A stretch of DNA of 64,000 nucleotides from Apoda limacodes (taxonomy: Eukaryota; Arthropoda; Insecta; Lepidoptera; Limacodidae), in the NCBI GenBank assembly GCA_946406115.1, contig OX291544.1, positions 33,311,521-33,375,520 on the forward strand, in the 5' to 3' direction. Positions 34,808-46,252 of the stretch are shown here, one piece after another (position 1 is the first letter of the stretch; every line of letters begins with the position of its first letter). Both the position numbers and the translations under genes were made by a program. A model generated the notes under the pieces. The model saw nothing but the letters and a program-made list of their open reading frames with translations. It made no database searches and was not told where the DNA came from.

Positions 34808-37190
34808 CGTAAGTGTTTATTTTGGGTAGTGTGACGATACCATAATTATGCCTTAACATTTTTGTAATACAATGGTTGTTTTTATTCGAGTTTTAACGCG
34901 AAGATTTTCATTAGTAAACAATTCTCAATGAACGTACTGCCTATAGCAAAACGCATCTTTAAATTAGAATGGCGCGTTCAGTAATTTTATTAGATGAGGA
35001 GTTATGATTTATTTTATTAAAGGTTTGAAGCTAACAAAATTTAAGTAAAACAAATGACTAAAATATAAAATATAAAGTTATGAACTTACGAATCATAGAC
35101 ATCAACACAGAATTAACTGTTAAATGTAGGCAGTAATCTAACTTCCGATTTATGAATTCGGACTCAGAAAAAATAAAGTTGCGTAAAATTTTGAACCTGT
35201 GGCGCGAGAATGAATAGTTTGAAGCTAACTATGATTGGGTGTTTGATTGGAACTAAAGTTCATTGGAGAATGTTTTAAAAGCGTTGATTGGTGGTTTGTT
35301 TGAACGTATGTGATTGGTGGTAGTTTTAAGATGAGTGCTGATTGGGAGTTTTATAATGTTGAATATAACCGCGAAAGTTTAAGTTACTTAGATCTTGTAT
35401 AATATTGAAAACACCCGCGAAACTTATCTAAGTGAGTCGTTTAACAACCATTAGGATAGCCTCATACAATAAATATTCTAACAATAATAAAGGGTAGTTG
35501 TCTTGGGTTTCACGTATTCTGTATAATGGTACGACGTGCTAGTTTATTTGAAATTACCCGTTAAAGCTTTAGGAACATTTAGAACATAATATTAATATTC
35601 TATAAGTTTAGGATAATTAGGCCGTTTTATCTAGGCCGTTCATATTAATCTAGGACTATATAATAGTCTACGCTTGTGTCAGTAAACGCTACCACGTGGG
35701 GTTAAACTACAGCCAGATTGTACCACCATTACTGGTTAGTAAATACTTTTATACTAGAAATTACAGTGAAATCTAAATTAATGTTTAAACATCCAAATGA
35801 CTGGCCCGCTTTTGCCGGTTAGAAATTTATGGTAGAAAAAATCTCAATCACCTCAGTAGGAAGGAATATATTGATGGACCTTGTTTCTACGACTTTTTCA
35901 GCTAGGTAAAGATAAATCTTTTATAAAAGTAGAACTGGGAACTAAGATTATACCAGCCATAATAATTATATAGCCCACTAAAGAACAAGGTCTGCCAAGA
36001 GATACAGTAATTACTATGTGTAATCCATGTCCATCCTTAGCGGCGTTAGTAGGGTTTTACTATTTTGGCTGGTTAGCTAGTGTAGGTGAGCGCTAATGTA
36101 CATTGTAAGGTGGCGCCCCTTAAACCTACTTTCAGGTCGCAAGTCCTGAACGCTTAGCTCCTAGTTCCCACTCTACAAAACGAATGGAGTTAGCTTTCGT
36201 ATGTATTTTACTTTCAAATGTGGAAGAATTCTTTAGTACCTGTGTCCCTTAGTTTTGATATTCGAGTATTTGCATTGTTTAGGTTTTGTACTGAATTTAA
36301 AAATGGTGAAAACTCAAAAGTAGGCATTACTTATGATCGTAGATTTAGCTATATTTATTTTTTTGACTATATTCTTTAACACTTATTTGTATACTACTGT
36401 TTGCTATATTACTCTGACGTACCTCCAAAACAACTGGGTTACTACTTATTTAACACAACGGTTTTCGGGTCCTACCACTTTTGACGATCACGCTTGGCCA
36501 AATAATATAATTATCTACATCATATTATTAGATTCTTTTGATTTCTCGCTGAGTGAGTGTTGATGCTTCAGAAGTTACTTAGAACATTTCATTATCATTA
36601 TATTTCTATCATTGGAGTAAAAGGGGAGGCGTTACAGTAGATACCTACCAAATAAGTGGGTGAATTTCGACAAAGTCGTTATTTTTCCATTCCGGTTGAT
36701 TTTGTTATTTTTAATTTTTGTTAAATTTAAATTGTGATTTATTGTACTTCTTCATATTGTTCATGCTCATACTTACTGTAATAAAATGAATCTTAATAAT
36801 TTTTGAGATATACGTGTTTGAAACTTTGATACCACCGAGATGAAACATTCATTCACCGAAATGAAATAACTAGGAACTGAAATAAAAGAACTTATGCAGC
36901 GAAATTAAAATCCATCGAAAACTTATACAGAGAGGCATTTACTACTAAGCAAAGGCTTATGTCAGCTAAGTACCTATCACACTAAAAATTCTACAATGAA
37001 AGAAAGAACAAGAGAATAAGTAATAAACAAACATTTTTTTTACAACTAAAATCTTAAACAGTAAAATACTTGAAGGAACTCTTTGTTAAACTTAAAGCCA
37101 CTTTTAAAGTTTTAAACAGTTGTATAACTGTCAGTATTTGAGTGTATACCTTAACTCAGAATACTGTCACCTTTTTTTTTCTAACTGACT
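34808..37190. other. AT-rich non-coding stretch downstream of the THAP exon
   Basis: No matching second THAP exon was found. The stretch holds several GATTGG words (35.2-35.34 kb), a TATATAA near 35.66 kb and an AGGTGGCGCC word near 36.11 kb. I could not define an LTR or coding sequence. The 76-codon frame at 36333-36563 is hydrophobic low-complexity sequence and is not supported. Confidence 0.45.
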
Positions 37191-37194
37191 ATGC

Positions 37195-37400
37195 ACTTAG
37201 CTGATGCAGCCATTACTGCTTCACCGGGATTTTGGGGCGAGACTCTGAAGGAGTCTCAGCCTATATAGCACCCAACGCTCAAAGGCTCACTGCGGGGGGA
37301 GCTTCGGCTTGGGTTGTCGCTCTTGAGGTCGTCCCTTAGACCAGAGCCTCGAACTCTGTCACCATTACGACAAAAGCGACGAAAAATCCCAGTAAAATAA
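37195..37400. repeat. GC-rich repeat-like segment, unassigned
   Basis: About 200 GC-rich bases with a perfect 7-bp hairpin (GAGACTC, 5-base spacer, GAGTCTC, near 37239-37257). A sharp composition change at both ends suggests an inserted element or exon. The minus-strand open frame here has no recognisable domain. I cannot name the family. Confidence 0.35.
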
Positions 37401-39172
37401 ATTTGACGCAATACGTAAAATATTCTGAAAAGTACAAGATTAGAATGTCTTTGATACTGCTTCAAAGCCATGTAAAAAAAAACAAACGAGAAAACAGAAA
37501 TTTTGAAGCTATTTATAGGTTTTTTCCAATTTCAAAAGAGACCTCCACCTACTACAATAAAGTTATGATTGTCATAAGTCCGTTTTTAGTGTTTTCATGA
37601 ACTCGTTTCTATATTGGCCCGGGAAAAGTAGTACGCAAAAGAGGTGATATCTTTTAATCGTTGAGGACACTAACCGTTAATGTATATTTGAAATATTGGG
37701 CTGAAGACGGTGCCCTGCGGGATGCCATATTTTATCGATTGGAATAAGCTTACAGTAATCGCTATTTATAAACATAGACAGTTGTTGTTTATGAAACTAG
37801 TTATTAGTTTGTTTAACTTCGCTCTTCTTTCATATTCATATTCATTACTTCATAAATACAGTAGATAATGTATGTCAAGTATATAAAGAAATTAAAAAAT
37901 TGATATTAAACATAGAATTATCACATTATTAATTTATTTATTGTTGATTGAAAATAATAAAAAAAGAACAACATTTAAACTTTTATGGATACTTAGGAGA
38001 TAATAAATAAAATTATATACCTTCAATTAGCTTATTGTCCAATTTAAATGTTGTATTACTTTAGGTCATTCAATGCATTGAAATGAAGATCGATGCATCG
38101 ATGCATTTGTCAGTTTTATATTTGAAACATTTTGAAACAGGAGTAGATAAATGTATAGTAAAGTGTTCTAGACGGAACACAAAATACATAAAATAATGCA
38201 GATATTACCGAAACGAGAATTACTAAGATACAGTAAAGTATGCTCCATAAATAGAAATATAAGTCAGTGAAAAAGTAACTTTACTGTCTTATTAATCTGT
38301 TTTTTAGAAATTGTGAGTCCGATATTTGTTTATACAGTAAATGGTATTAAGTAACTCGCGAGCGGCTGTGCCCTGGGACACGCGATAAGCGCTGCTGTCT
38401 TGGTAAATTCTTCGCCGACACACGCTCTACAGATCTTCGCCTTAATTGTTCCCAATGTTCTGTTTAGTTGTTGGGAGTTTGCTAATGTATGAGGATTTGG
38501 TTTCGGGCGACGTGACATCAAGGGTTGGGTACTCACGGAGCCGTTTGTAGTTGCAGTCAGCAACAGTCCCGGTTGATACCGAAAACATTACAGTATAAGT
38601 TATTGAGAAATTTCGAAATCGGTATCCGTTCCGGTATTGTAGAATATGAAAGATTTTTAAGATCTGCATGCAAAACCCCAAACAACCAGCGCCGTACTAA
38701 TAGATGTGTATGTTTTAAGAACAAAGTATTTCTACATGTTTAAAATCACAAAGTTATTGTGCATAATTTCACAAATACGTTTGTAGTTTTTAACTTTGTA
38801 TTATTTATATTCGTAGCTTCTCAAATTTTGTAAATAATAATATTCTTGGACACCTTTTTTAATATAATTCATCATCACCATCATCAGTTCACTTGCCAGA
38901 TACCCACTGCTGAACGGACAGACCAGGGACACAAACAGACAGGTTACAAATAAAAAATCGATAAAACGGTTTTTTGCATTTTTCTCGATAACTTTGAGGT
39001 TATGGGCAATAATGTATGACAAAAAAGTTTTAGGTTTTTTTATTATTTACAACTTTTACATATAATATTTTTCGATAGGATGCATAGTTAAGCTGCAAAT
39101 CGCAAAAAACGGGTACCAACCCCTAAAAACTTATATATTACCACTATACTACTGGTACTACTTATATATTAT
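37401..39172. other. non-coding stretch
   Basis: No supportable gene. A moderately GC-rich part at 38.34-38.73 kb is open in several frames on both strands for 70-80 codons, but I recognise nothing in any of them. Confidence 0.45.
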
Positions 39173-39242
39173 TAATAATTTTTTTTTTTTTTAATACCAC
39201 TAAGGTGGCAAATAAGCCTACGGTCCGCCTGATGGTAAGCGG

Positions 39243-40985
39243 TCACCGTAGCCTATGGACGCTTGCAACACCAGGGGCATCACTCGCGCGTTGCCGACCC
39301 TTCAGAAATCTAATAACTTCTTTTTTGAAGAACCCCATACTGTAGTCCTTAGAGAAAACCTTGGCAGGGAGCTCATTCCACAACCCAAGCGTTCGCGGGA
39401 GGAAGTTTCTCTGAAACCGCACTGTACGCGACCATTTCGGTTCCAAAGTGTGAGAATGAATTCCCTGTCGATGGCGAGCGGTGTGATGGTAGAAAGTAGC
39501 CGTGGGCATCATTCCGAACAATTCCTCAGAACACAATCCATTGTACAAGCGGTAGAACACACACAGGGAGGCAAAGTCTCTTCTCAGACTTAAGGGCTCG
39601 ATACCGCAAGTGAGTTTGGGATCGTCGACAAATCTCACAGCCCGTCGTTGAACCGAGTCAAAAGGGCCAAGCTGGTATCCGGGTGCACCTGCCCAGAGAT
39701 GGCAGCAGTACTCCATATGGGGCCTTGTTAAGTAGCAACCTTTGCCCCGACGTGCAGTACTGCTTCGCTTTGTTTAGTAAACCAAGTTTTTTGGACGCCA
39801 GCTTTACCTTGTCTAGCAAATGATCTCGGAACTGAACATCGCTGGAGATGTCAACGCCAAGGATCCCAATGCTCTTGGAGATGGAGAGGGGAGTGTTCTG
39901 GAATTGTGGGACTACAGTGAATGGGGTTTTCTTAGCGGTGAAAGCGCAGACTTGTGTCTTTGAAGGGTTGAATCGGACCAAGTTTTCCCGCCCCCAGTCA
40001 GAGACCTTGGACAGACCGATCTCGATTTGAGACACAAGTTCTTCACGCATTTGCTCCACAACGGAACGTGGGATGCTTGCACGGCCCGTGTAATAAGCGT
40101 CTCCAGTACTGTCATCTGCATAGCAATGTATGTTGTTGATGTCCAACATATCATTGATGTGCAGTAGAAACAGCGTAGGAGACAGCACAGAGCCTTGCGG
40201 GACACCAGCATTAATGTCCATGCTATCAGTGTAACTACCGTCAACTACGGCTTGTATGCGTCTGCCGGACAAAAAGCTAGCCACCCATTTGCACAAACCC
40301 TCGGGCACTCCGTAAGATGGCAACTTCGATAGAAGACCCCGGTGCCAGACCCGATCTAACGCCTTCGCTATGTCTAGGCTACATGCCAATGCCTCCCCCT
40401 GACTCTCAATGGCTAGTGCCCATCGGTGTGTGAGATAGAGTAGAAGGTCACCAGTTGAGCGACCGTGGCGAAAGCCATATTGACGGTCACTGATCAGGTC
40501 GTGTTTTTCTAGGTATCTCAAAAGCTGTGTGTTGATCACACGCTCCATCATCTTGGAGAGGAGAGAGGTTATAGCGATAGGCCTGTAATTCGATGGATCT
40601 GATCTATCGCCCTTTTTGGGCACCGGGTGCACATTCGCAGTCTTCCATGAAGACGGAAATTGCCTAGTGTGGTAGGAAAGCGTGAAGAGGCGCGTGAGTA
40701 CAGGACATAACTCAGAAGCACTGCTTAAGTACCACTGCTGGTATGCCGTCTGGCCCACTCGACTTATGAACGTCTAGGGAAAGCAACGCCCGCCGGAACT
40801 CGCGCTGTGTTATAGAGATTTCCGGCATCGTCTTACCGCACCACGGTAAAGTAGGTGGTACAGCGCCTTCGTCGTTCACATTCAAGTTAGAGGCAAAGAG
40901 ACTGCCCAATAGATCGGCTTTCTCTTTTGCACTGTGGGCCAAGTCACTGATGTCTTTCGCAGTGGTGGTAACGACGACTGGCAGA
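39243..40985 (-). pseudogene. CR1-like ORF2, reverse transcriptase and C-terminal part
   Basis: The frame passes from SAKEKADLLGSLFASNLNVN and SSGPDGIPAVVLK (fingers) through a frame change near 40745 into the long frame 39658-40758. Landmarks are PVPKKGDRSDPSNYRPI, GFRHGRSTGDLL, the first catalytic motif LDIAKALDRVWH (the usual Phe is Leu here), GVPQGSVLSPTLF and the active-site box HCYADDSTGDA. A further frame change near 39720 leads to the C terminus (EYCCHLWAGAP to VASVHRLR at 39243). The RT copies the element's RNA into DNA at the nicked target. All catalytic aspartates are present, so inactivity rests on the frame changes alone. Confidence 0.93.
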
Positions 40986-42170
40986 AGTTCCCCTCGGCAG
41001 CTTTAGCAAGCGACCAGAAAGCACGACTCCCAGAAGGATAGCTCGCAAGTCGCCCACCTATTTTGCCGATGAATTGGAATTTTGCTCTGGCAGTTGCTTT
41101 CTTACTGAACCTCGAGGCAGCATTTAATTTGAGTTTTAACTCAGAAATATTCGGATCCTTATTATTACGAGCCGTGGTCCAAGCCTCATACGCAGTTTGC
41201 TTAAGAATTTTAGCTTCTCTGCAAGGCCTATTAAACCACGGTCGTTTTTTGACGCCGGCAGCTACTCGCAGGTTAGGAATGAAACATTCCATACCAGCGA
41301 GGATTGTCTCAGTGACTGCGGCTGCGCATACGTCAGGATCTTCTGAGTACGGTGCATAAAATTCTCGCAATCCATCCCAGTCTGCCGACTTATAATGCCA
41401 CACTCGACGCCAATTAGTTGGCCCAGAAGGATCGGGTTGTGTGCATGACATTTGAGTCCGGACCAGACAGTGGTCCGAGGAGCCAAGAGGCGCATCCACT
41501 GAGACGGAGTATCCATCCGGATGTGTAGTCAGCAGAAGGTCCAGTAAGGAGCTCGTATGGTCCTCTATATCTGGAATTCTCGTTGGAGAAAGTACCAGCT
41601 GAGAGAATCCATAGGTCAGAGCAAATTCATGAGCAGATATCCCATAATAGTTATTGGTTCGAGAACTGAGCCACTCACGATGGTGGGCGTTAAAGTCTCC
41701 CAAAATAACTAATTCTGCTGTGGGATATTGCTCTAGAACTTTGCCAGTCGTCAAACTCAGGTGCGTGAAGAGTCGAGTTACGTCCGTGTCACCGCTATGA
41801 GACCTGTATAGGCACGCATAGATACGAGTGTGGCCGCCATGATCTACGCGCACCCATAATATCGACAGGTCCCTGTTTTCAAGGCTATGAAGTTGACGAC
41901 AGCAGATATCCTCCCGGACGAACATACATACACCGGCACGACTCAAAAAATTGTGCTTGAGTTTGTAGCCGGGATAACGAAGGTATAATGTGTCGGCCGG
42001 GCAGGATATCTGCGTCTCCGGTAGAAAAAGAAAGGTTGGCTTCGCAGTCTCGAGATGGTGATGGACTGCGTTAAGATTGCGTGAATACCCCTTATGTTGC
42101 AAAAATCCACATTATATGTGGATAGAGTAGCCGCTGTAAAAACTCTTTTCTTTTTTCTATTTCTGGCCAT
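40985..42170 (-). pseudogene. CR1-like ORF2, endonuclease part
   Basis: The start region reads MARNRKKKRVFTAATLSTYN, and a frame change near 42095 moves to the frame that runs from 42102 down. The apurinic-like endonuclease domain is clear: LPETQ (metal-binding Glu region), VCMFVRED, GDFNAHHREW (catalytic Asp/Asn motif) and GSSDHCL (catalytic His motif). In the family this enzyme nicks target DNA so the 3' end can prime reverse transcription. The linker continues through KAAEG, where a second frame change near 40990 passes into the RT region. Apart from the frame changes the catalytic residues look intact. Confidence 0.92.
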
Positions 42171-42280
42171 TTTGTATGAAGTTACTTAGACTAAGGATGA
42201 AGATTCACTGCACAGACAGCTTAGAAGACAAAAAGTTGCGGTACTAAGACTGCCGAAGCTCAACACAGATGATACGGTTG

Positions 42281-42740
42281 CTAGCACGGCGGGCGGAACG
42301 ACCTCTGATCCCCCTCTGTTGTAGTAGCCGGGTCCACTCCGGTCTCTTTACACAGGTTGGCGGATGAGTCTCCCAGGGCGGAGATTAAGTGATCCCTGAG
42401 TTCGGGAACCCGTTCAACTTGCGGGCGGCCAGCGGTCAGCCGTTTCATCAGGTCTCCCTGACCGCCGAACCAGCACCACGAGTCTACGCCGAGCAATGAC
42501 AGCAACAAGCACCGTCGGTCCTCCGCTGTCCGCGCAGCCAATCCTCAAAGAGAGCTCTGGCAACCTTACTCACCGCCAGGAACACAACACTACTCAATGT
42601 TAGTGTTATTGTGGCCGCGGTTTTCTGTAAGGTGGAGGTACTTCCCTAGTTTGGGCCGCTCATTCGAGCAAGTACTCGCTATGCCCCGCTTTATTTGTTC
42701 GGGCAGCTTATTCGAGCGAGTACTTCCAGTGCCCTACCTC
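42281..42740 (-). other. 5' region of the CR1-like element
   Basis: An 86-codon minus-strand open frame (42281-42541) lies where an ORF1 protein might be encoded (…RRCLLLSLLGVDSWCWFGGQ…), but no zinc knuckle or other ORF1 domain is visible and the frame is short. Upstream, two imperfect copies of a ~55-bp segment (ATTCGAGC-AGTACT- at about 42662 and 42710) suggest tandem 5' UTR units, as in some non-LTR elements with internal promoters. Confidence 0.5.
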
Positions 42741-42760
42741 TCTTAATTATTTTATTACAG

Positions 42761-43075
42761 GTGGTATTTATTTTTGGAGTTAAGGGAGCATGTTGGAAAC
42801 ACGAACTCCGTGAAATGCAGTTTGTTAATGTGAAGAATCAGGCATTAAGGCTAATAGTGATTGTTCCAAACACAAAAAATAATTATATATGCAAAAAATA
42901 TATAACACTTCATCCTTTTCCAGTAATTACTTCAAGAGACAAATGTATTTCTCAGGACGTCAGCATAAATAAATTTGAAATGATGGGTAAACAAATAGCT
43001 ACTTATCTCAATATTCCAAATCTAAAAGCCTATACTGGGAACTGCTTCAGAAAAACATCTGTAACTGTTCTGTAA
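42761..43075 (+). pseudogene. Crypton-type tyrosine recombinase, C-terminal exon-like fragment
   Basis: TTATTTTATTACAG ends at 42760 and looks like a splice acceptor. The open frame after it reads VVFIFGVKGACWKHELREM, QALRLIVIVPNTKNNY, FEMMGKQIATYLNIPN and YTGNCFRKTSVTVL, with a stop after 43075. This follows the core of Crypton-like YR transposases: an early GACR-type segment, the I-P-TK strand, and the TGHCFR--S box. The family uses a catalytic Arg, a His-x-x-Arg box and a Tyr to recombine DNA. Here the box His is Asn (NCFR), the early Arg is Trp, and the Tyr region is absent. It is therefore inactive, although the frame is open. The open frame extends upstream through the acceptor, but that part is non-coding. 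Confidence 0.72.
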
Positions 43076-43129
43076 ATTCTCCCTTAAGCACACATAGGGG
43101 AGACCAGGTACAAAAGTTACACTTAACAC

Positions 43130-43196
43130 ATTTCGTTTAATTTCAGTTAGTCAGATTAGTTCAGTTCAGATTAGACTAACTGAAATTAAACAAAAT
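43130..43196. other. perfect 18-bp-arm hairpin
   Basis: The arm GTTTAATTTCAGTTAGTC at 43135-43152 is the exact reverse complement of 43174-43191. With one mismatch the pairing extends to 23 bases per arm. The spacer is 21 bases and itself contains AGATTAG/GATTAG repeats. It lies 55 bases after the recombinase stop. A loop of this size would suit a short-hairpin RNA or a transposon end. Confidence 0.85.
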
Positions 43197-43341
43197 ATAA
43201 AATAGTACATTACTGTCGAGACTGTCAAAGTAAGTAAGCCTTTACGGGATTAGTACAGTTCGACGACCGAACCGAAAGTAAGGCTGTCAATAATACGAAT
43301 CCAGCAATAGCCTCACAGCCGAGACTTGCATAGAACTTTAT

Positions 43342-43360
43342 TCACACACACACACACACA
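43342..43360. repeat. (CA)n microsatellite
   Basis: Nine to ten CA units in otherwise unassigned AT-rich sequence. Confidence 0.9.
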
Positions 43361-43644
43361 AATAGAAAAAAGAATACTTTATAATCGCGAAATAGAAATT
43401 TATTAACAGAATTTAATTGAAAATATAAAAAAGAAAAAGTTATGATATTCCGCATTTTTTTTTAATGAAGCGCCGTAGAGCACTGACTCCTTCTATATTT
43501 AAAAAAAAATAAAGATTATTCTGCGTTTTCAACATAGACTTCAGGTTCTATAATGTGTCCTATGGAATACATAACAGCTTCGCAAAATCGACCAAAAAAA
43601 ACAAAGCAAACCTGTGGCCTCTGCTCACTTTCCATCAATGTCCA

Positions 43645-43802
43645 CCATTTTTAACCGACTTCAAAAAAGGAGGAGGTTCATAATTAATATGTTTATTTTT
43701 TTCTTTTTATGTATGTTCGGGCATATCTCCGTCATATACAGACGGATTTGCAAAATTCTTTTATATTTAAAAGGGTATACTTCCGAGGTAGTCCCATATT
43801 AA
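43645..43802 (+). repeat. dispersed repeat, 'CCGACTTCAAAAAAGGAGGA' family
   Basis: It begins TTTTAACCGACTTCAAAAAAGG and continues with TGTTCGGGCATATCTCCGTC, ATACAGACGGATTT and GGTAGTCCCATATTAA. A close copy is at 46253-46410 and a shorter relative at 10.48 kb. The 62-codon open frame here is only the repeat. Confidence 0.75.
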
Positions 43803-46250
43803 TTTAGTGAATTTTAAATATAAACTTGTAGCCAAAAAAAAAATTGGTGTTAATTTGTAATATTGTAACGATTGTATTAATTTTTTTTACGAGTATCGAT
43901 GTTTTTAGTTTACAAGAAAAAAAACAATACGTCATTCAAACGTAAAAAATAATAACTTTAACAAAAAAAACAACCGGCTTCAAAAAGGTGCACTAAAAAG
44001 GTAAAAATAATTACTTATTTCCAAAAATCTGATCTGAATTACACTGTAAACATAGGTATACAAATGCAACATTATGTTATGATTGTGTGTATGTACTGAA
44101 ATAGCCAATCTAACGACTAATTTTCGAGTTTTGCGGACACAAGCACACGAAAGATAAATTTTCATATTATATTTAGATATATAAAGTTTGTTTTCAAAGA
44201 ACTACCTACCTAATGTACTATACCTTCCTGCATCGTTATTGCAGTTTCATTTGTATGTCTTTTTTATTAAATTTAGTCATAAAATATGTTTTATGTGAAG
44301 TTTTTGATAAGATGTGTACCGACTTTCCATATTTTAAAACATAATATAAAGATAAGATAAGTATAACGATTAGCTCAGTTTCAACCTTAAAGCATAGGTA
44401 TTGTAAATAAACATAGAGAAAGGTATCCCGTTATATTTCATCTTCTCTGATTTCAAACTTCAGAGTATTAAATTATAGGCACTTTAAAACAATGTCTTCA
44501 GCAACCGCGACCCAGCTATTCTGTTGAAATTAAGAGTTATAGCGTCTTATCTGAGGGTCTCACTCGAAGACGGCGGCCGCTGCGGAACCCAATGAGAGAA
44601 ATCATCTCGACAAACTTTACCTAACGATGGAACATGGAACACTTCTGCCTTACTACCTATCTACGCCGCTCGCACAATTTTCAACTCTATCTCCCACAGA
44701 TAAAGTCTATTTCAGCTTATGCGTATTAAGGTTGTTAGATACGTGATTAGTGAAAAGCGGGAAACTGAAAATCATTTGTGAATCTCAGAAAGAGACAAGG
44801 GATCCGATGTTATGTAAATGTGTAATGCGTGTGACGGAGACGGATGATCGCTGAAGTTTGAAAGGACAGATGAAATTTATACGCGGATGAAACGATTTAT
44901 TACAATAGCGTTGAGTAGGTGCTCCAAATTAATTACACCGAGTTTTGCTTTCGTTTTGTTTTATTGTGCTTTGGCTTCGGGAGGTTCCCCTCCCCCCATG
45001 TTGACGAGTGTCGACGAGTGTCGTCGAGTGTCAGCAGGTTTTATTATATCTGTGATGAAACGATGGCGATGGGAATTGTTTTTCTGATATTTTAACGATA
45101 ATGAACCAATTTCAAGTTTTTAGCATTACGCTGAGTGTTTTTGTGATTCAGTATTTTCGACCGAGCTTCACCGCTTGGGACCCTGTTAATAAGACCAAAT
45201 TGTAGCTGTCACTGATATACATATAAAATAAATGTTAAATTGAGTTTGTTTGTTGGTCCTTCACCGTTGAACTAAAATCTGGCAAAGAGATAGTTGAAGA
45301 GACGGAGATTCGCCGCTATATGGATGCCATGTTAACGAACTATAGCTATACATTGCTGTAGGTAACTTTCTTACTATAATCAAGTAGTTGTCGTCGAGAT
45401 CCCACACCGACACCCACACCCACACCCACACCCACACCGACACCCACACCCACACCGACATGCTAGTTATGCTTTTATCAAAATAATTAACTTTTCTTGC
45501 GGTAATTGATTAATAAGAAACTTATTGAGCATAATTGAATCAATGTTTTTGTTTTGAATTTTTTTGAGTATATGTAAAAGTAACGTTTTCTCTTCAGATG
45601 CTATATTATCTCTTACTAATTTACTAACTTCTTCTGGATCGTTTTAGTACATTTTTGTCGCATTATTGGAATTTTATTTTTCTTTCAGAACCTTCTAAAT
45701 TGTGCTGGTAAAAAATAATAGCACCAAATTATTATTATCTTTACAAGTTTTACTGCATCTCTCTTCAGTCTCAGTTTTTCGTGTTGCCATCGGAGTACTT
45801 TTTACTTTCTCTTTCTGCAGTTCCTATATTTACATTTTATTTATTACTAGGTACCTACCAACAAATTTAAACAACTTTTATATTCTCCTTTCCTCCTTTA
45901 AATTGTGTTTAAAAATTTACGTTTACACTTAAAAAAAATCTGTAAGTAAAAATGCACTGTAATTCATATTCTAGATACGTTATTTTACGTCACGAAAGCA
46001 ATGTATGTTTACGGTAGGTAATAGATAAGTGAAACCCGATTACAGCATAATATTATTACGGTGCATAGGTATGGAGACACTGACCTAGTATACCTATACC
46101 TATCATCATCGACAATCGTTAATTTGACGATACCCCATTTTCAGTGAAAAAGTTTTCTAAATATTTTTTTAATAATGCGTGTCTTAAAACCTACTTGAAT
46201 TATTTGAATTTCAAATATTTTTCGTTGTCATCAGAAAAGTTTGAGGTCAA
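43803..46250. other. non-coding stretch
   Basis: No supportable gene. It contains GACGAGTGTCGACGAGTGTC-type short repeats near 45.00-45.03 kb and the hexamer array described separately. Open frames at 44.89-45.09 and 45.70-45.93 kb are hydrophobic and unrecognised. Confidence 0.5.
45402..45460. repeat. hexamer array (CACACC/GACACC)
   Basis: About ten hexamers, most CACACC with GACACC interspersed. The complement is G-rich on one strand (GTGTGG/GTGTCG). It is not the insect telomere repeat TTAGG. Confidence 0.92.
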
Positions 46251-46252
46251 GT

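Larger units (their letters stand above)
39184..42742 (-). mobile_element. nearly full-length CR1-like non-LTR retrotransposon
   Basis: The element is read on the minus strand: 5' region near 42742, endonuclease, reverse transcriptase, short 3' UTR and a poly-A tail (T-run at about 39181-39192). The outer flanks TTAATAATTTT (39173-39183) and TTAATTATTTT (42743-42753) agree at ten of eleven positions and may be the target-site duplication, though they are AT-rich. At about 3.56 kb it is a plausible full length for a CR1-like element of the Jockey superfamily. Its coding frame is broken by about four single-step frame changes but few in-frame stops, so it is either recently dead or affected by assembly indels. 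Confidence 0.88.

Noticed and set aside
35380..35760. Possible LTR with TATA box (CTATATAA near 35.66 kb)
   Set aside because: I found no second copy of this segment in the window and no TG…CA borders with a target duplication.
36109..36122. TGGCGCCCC as an LTR-retrotransposon primer-binding site
   Set aside because: No paired LTRs, no polypurine tract and no gag or pol nearby. The word also fits a CTCF-like core.
36333..36563. Hydrophobic 76-codon open frame resembling a membrane peptide
   Set aside because: Hydrophobicity follows from T-rich codons. No family resemblance, and an isolated frame.
38330..38743. Possible exon on either strand
   Set aside because: Several overlapping frames are open on both strands but none shows a domain or coherent splice sites.
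42281..42541. CR1 ORF1 (gag-like) protein
   Set aside because: Short, without zinc knuckles or other ORF1 features. Left as an unassigned 5' region.
42695..42760. N-terminal extension of the Crypton-like frame
   Set aside because: It has no ATG, overlaps the CR1 5' end and contains the splice-acceptor tract, so the frame being open there is fortuitous.
45402..45460. Interstitial telomere repeat
   Set aside because: The hexamers are CACACC/GACACC, not the insect TTAGG repeat.
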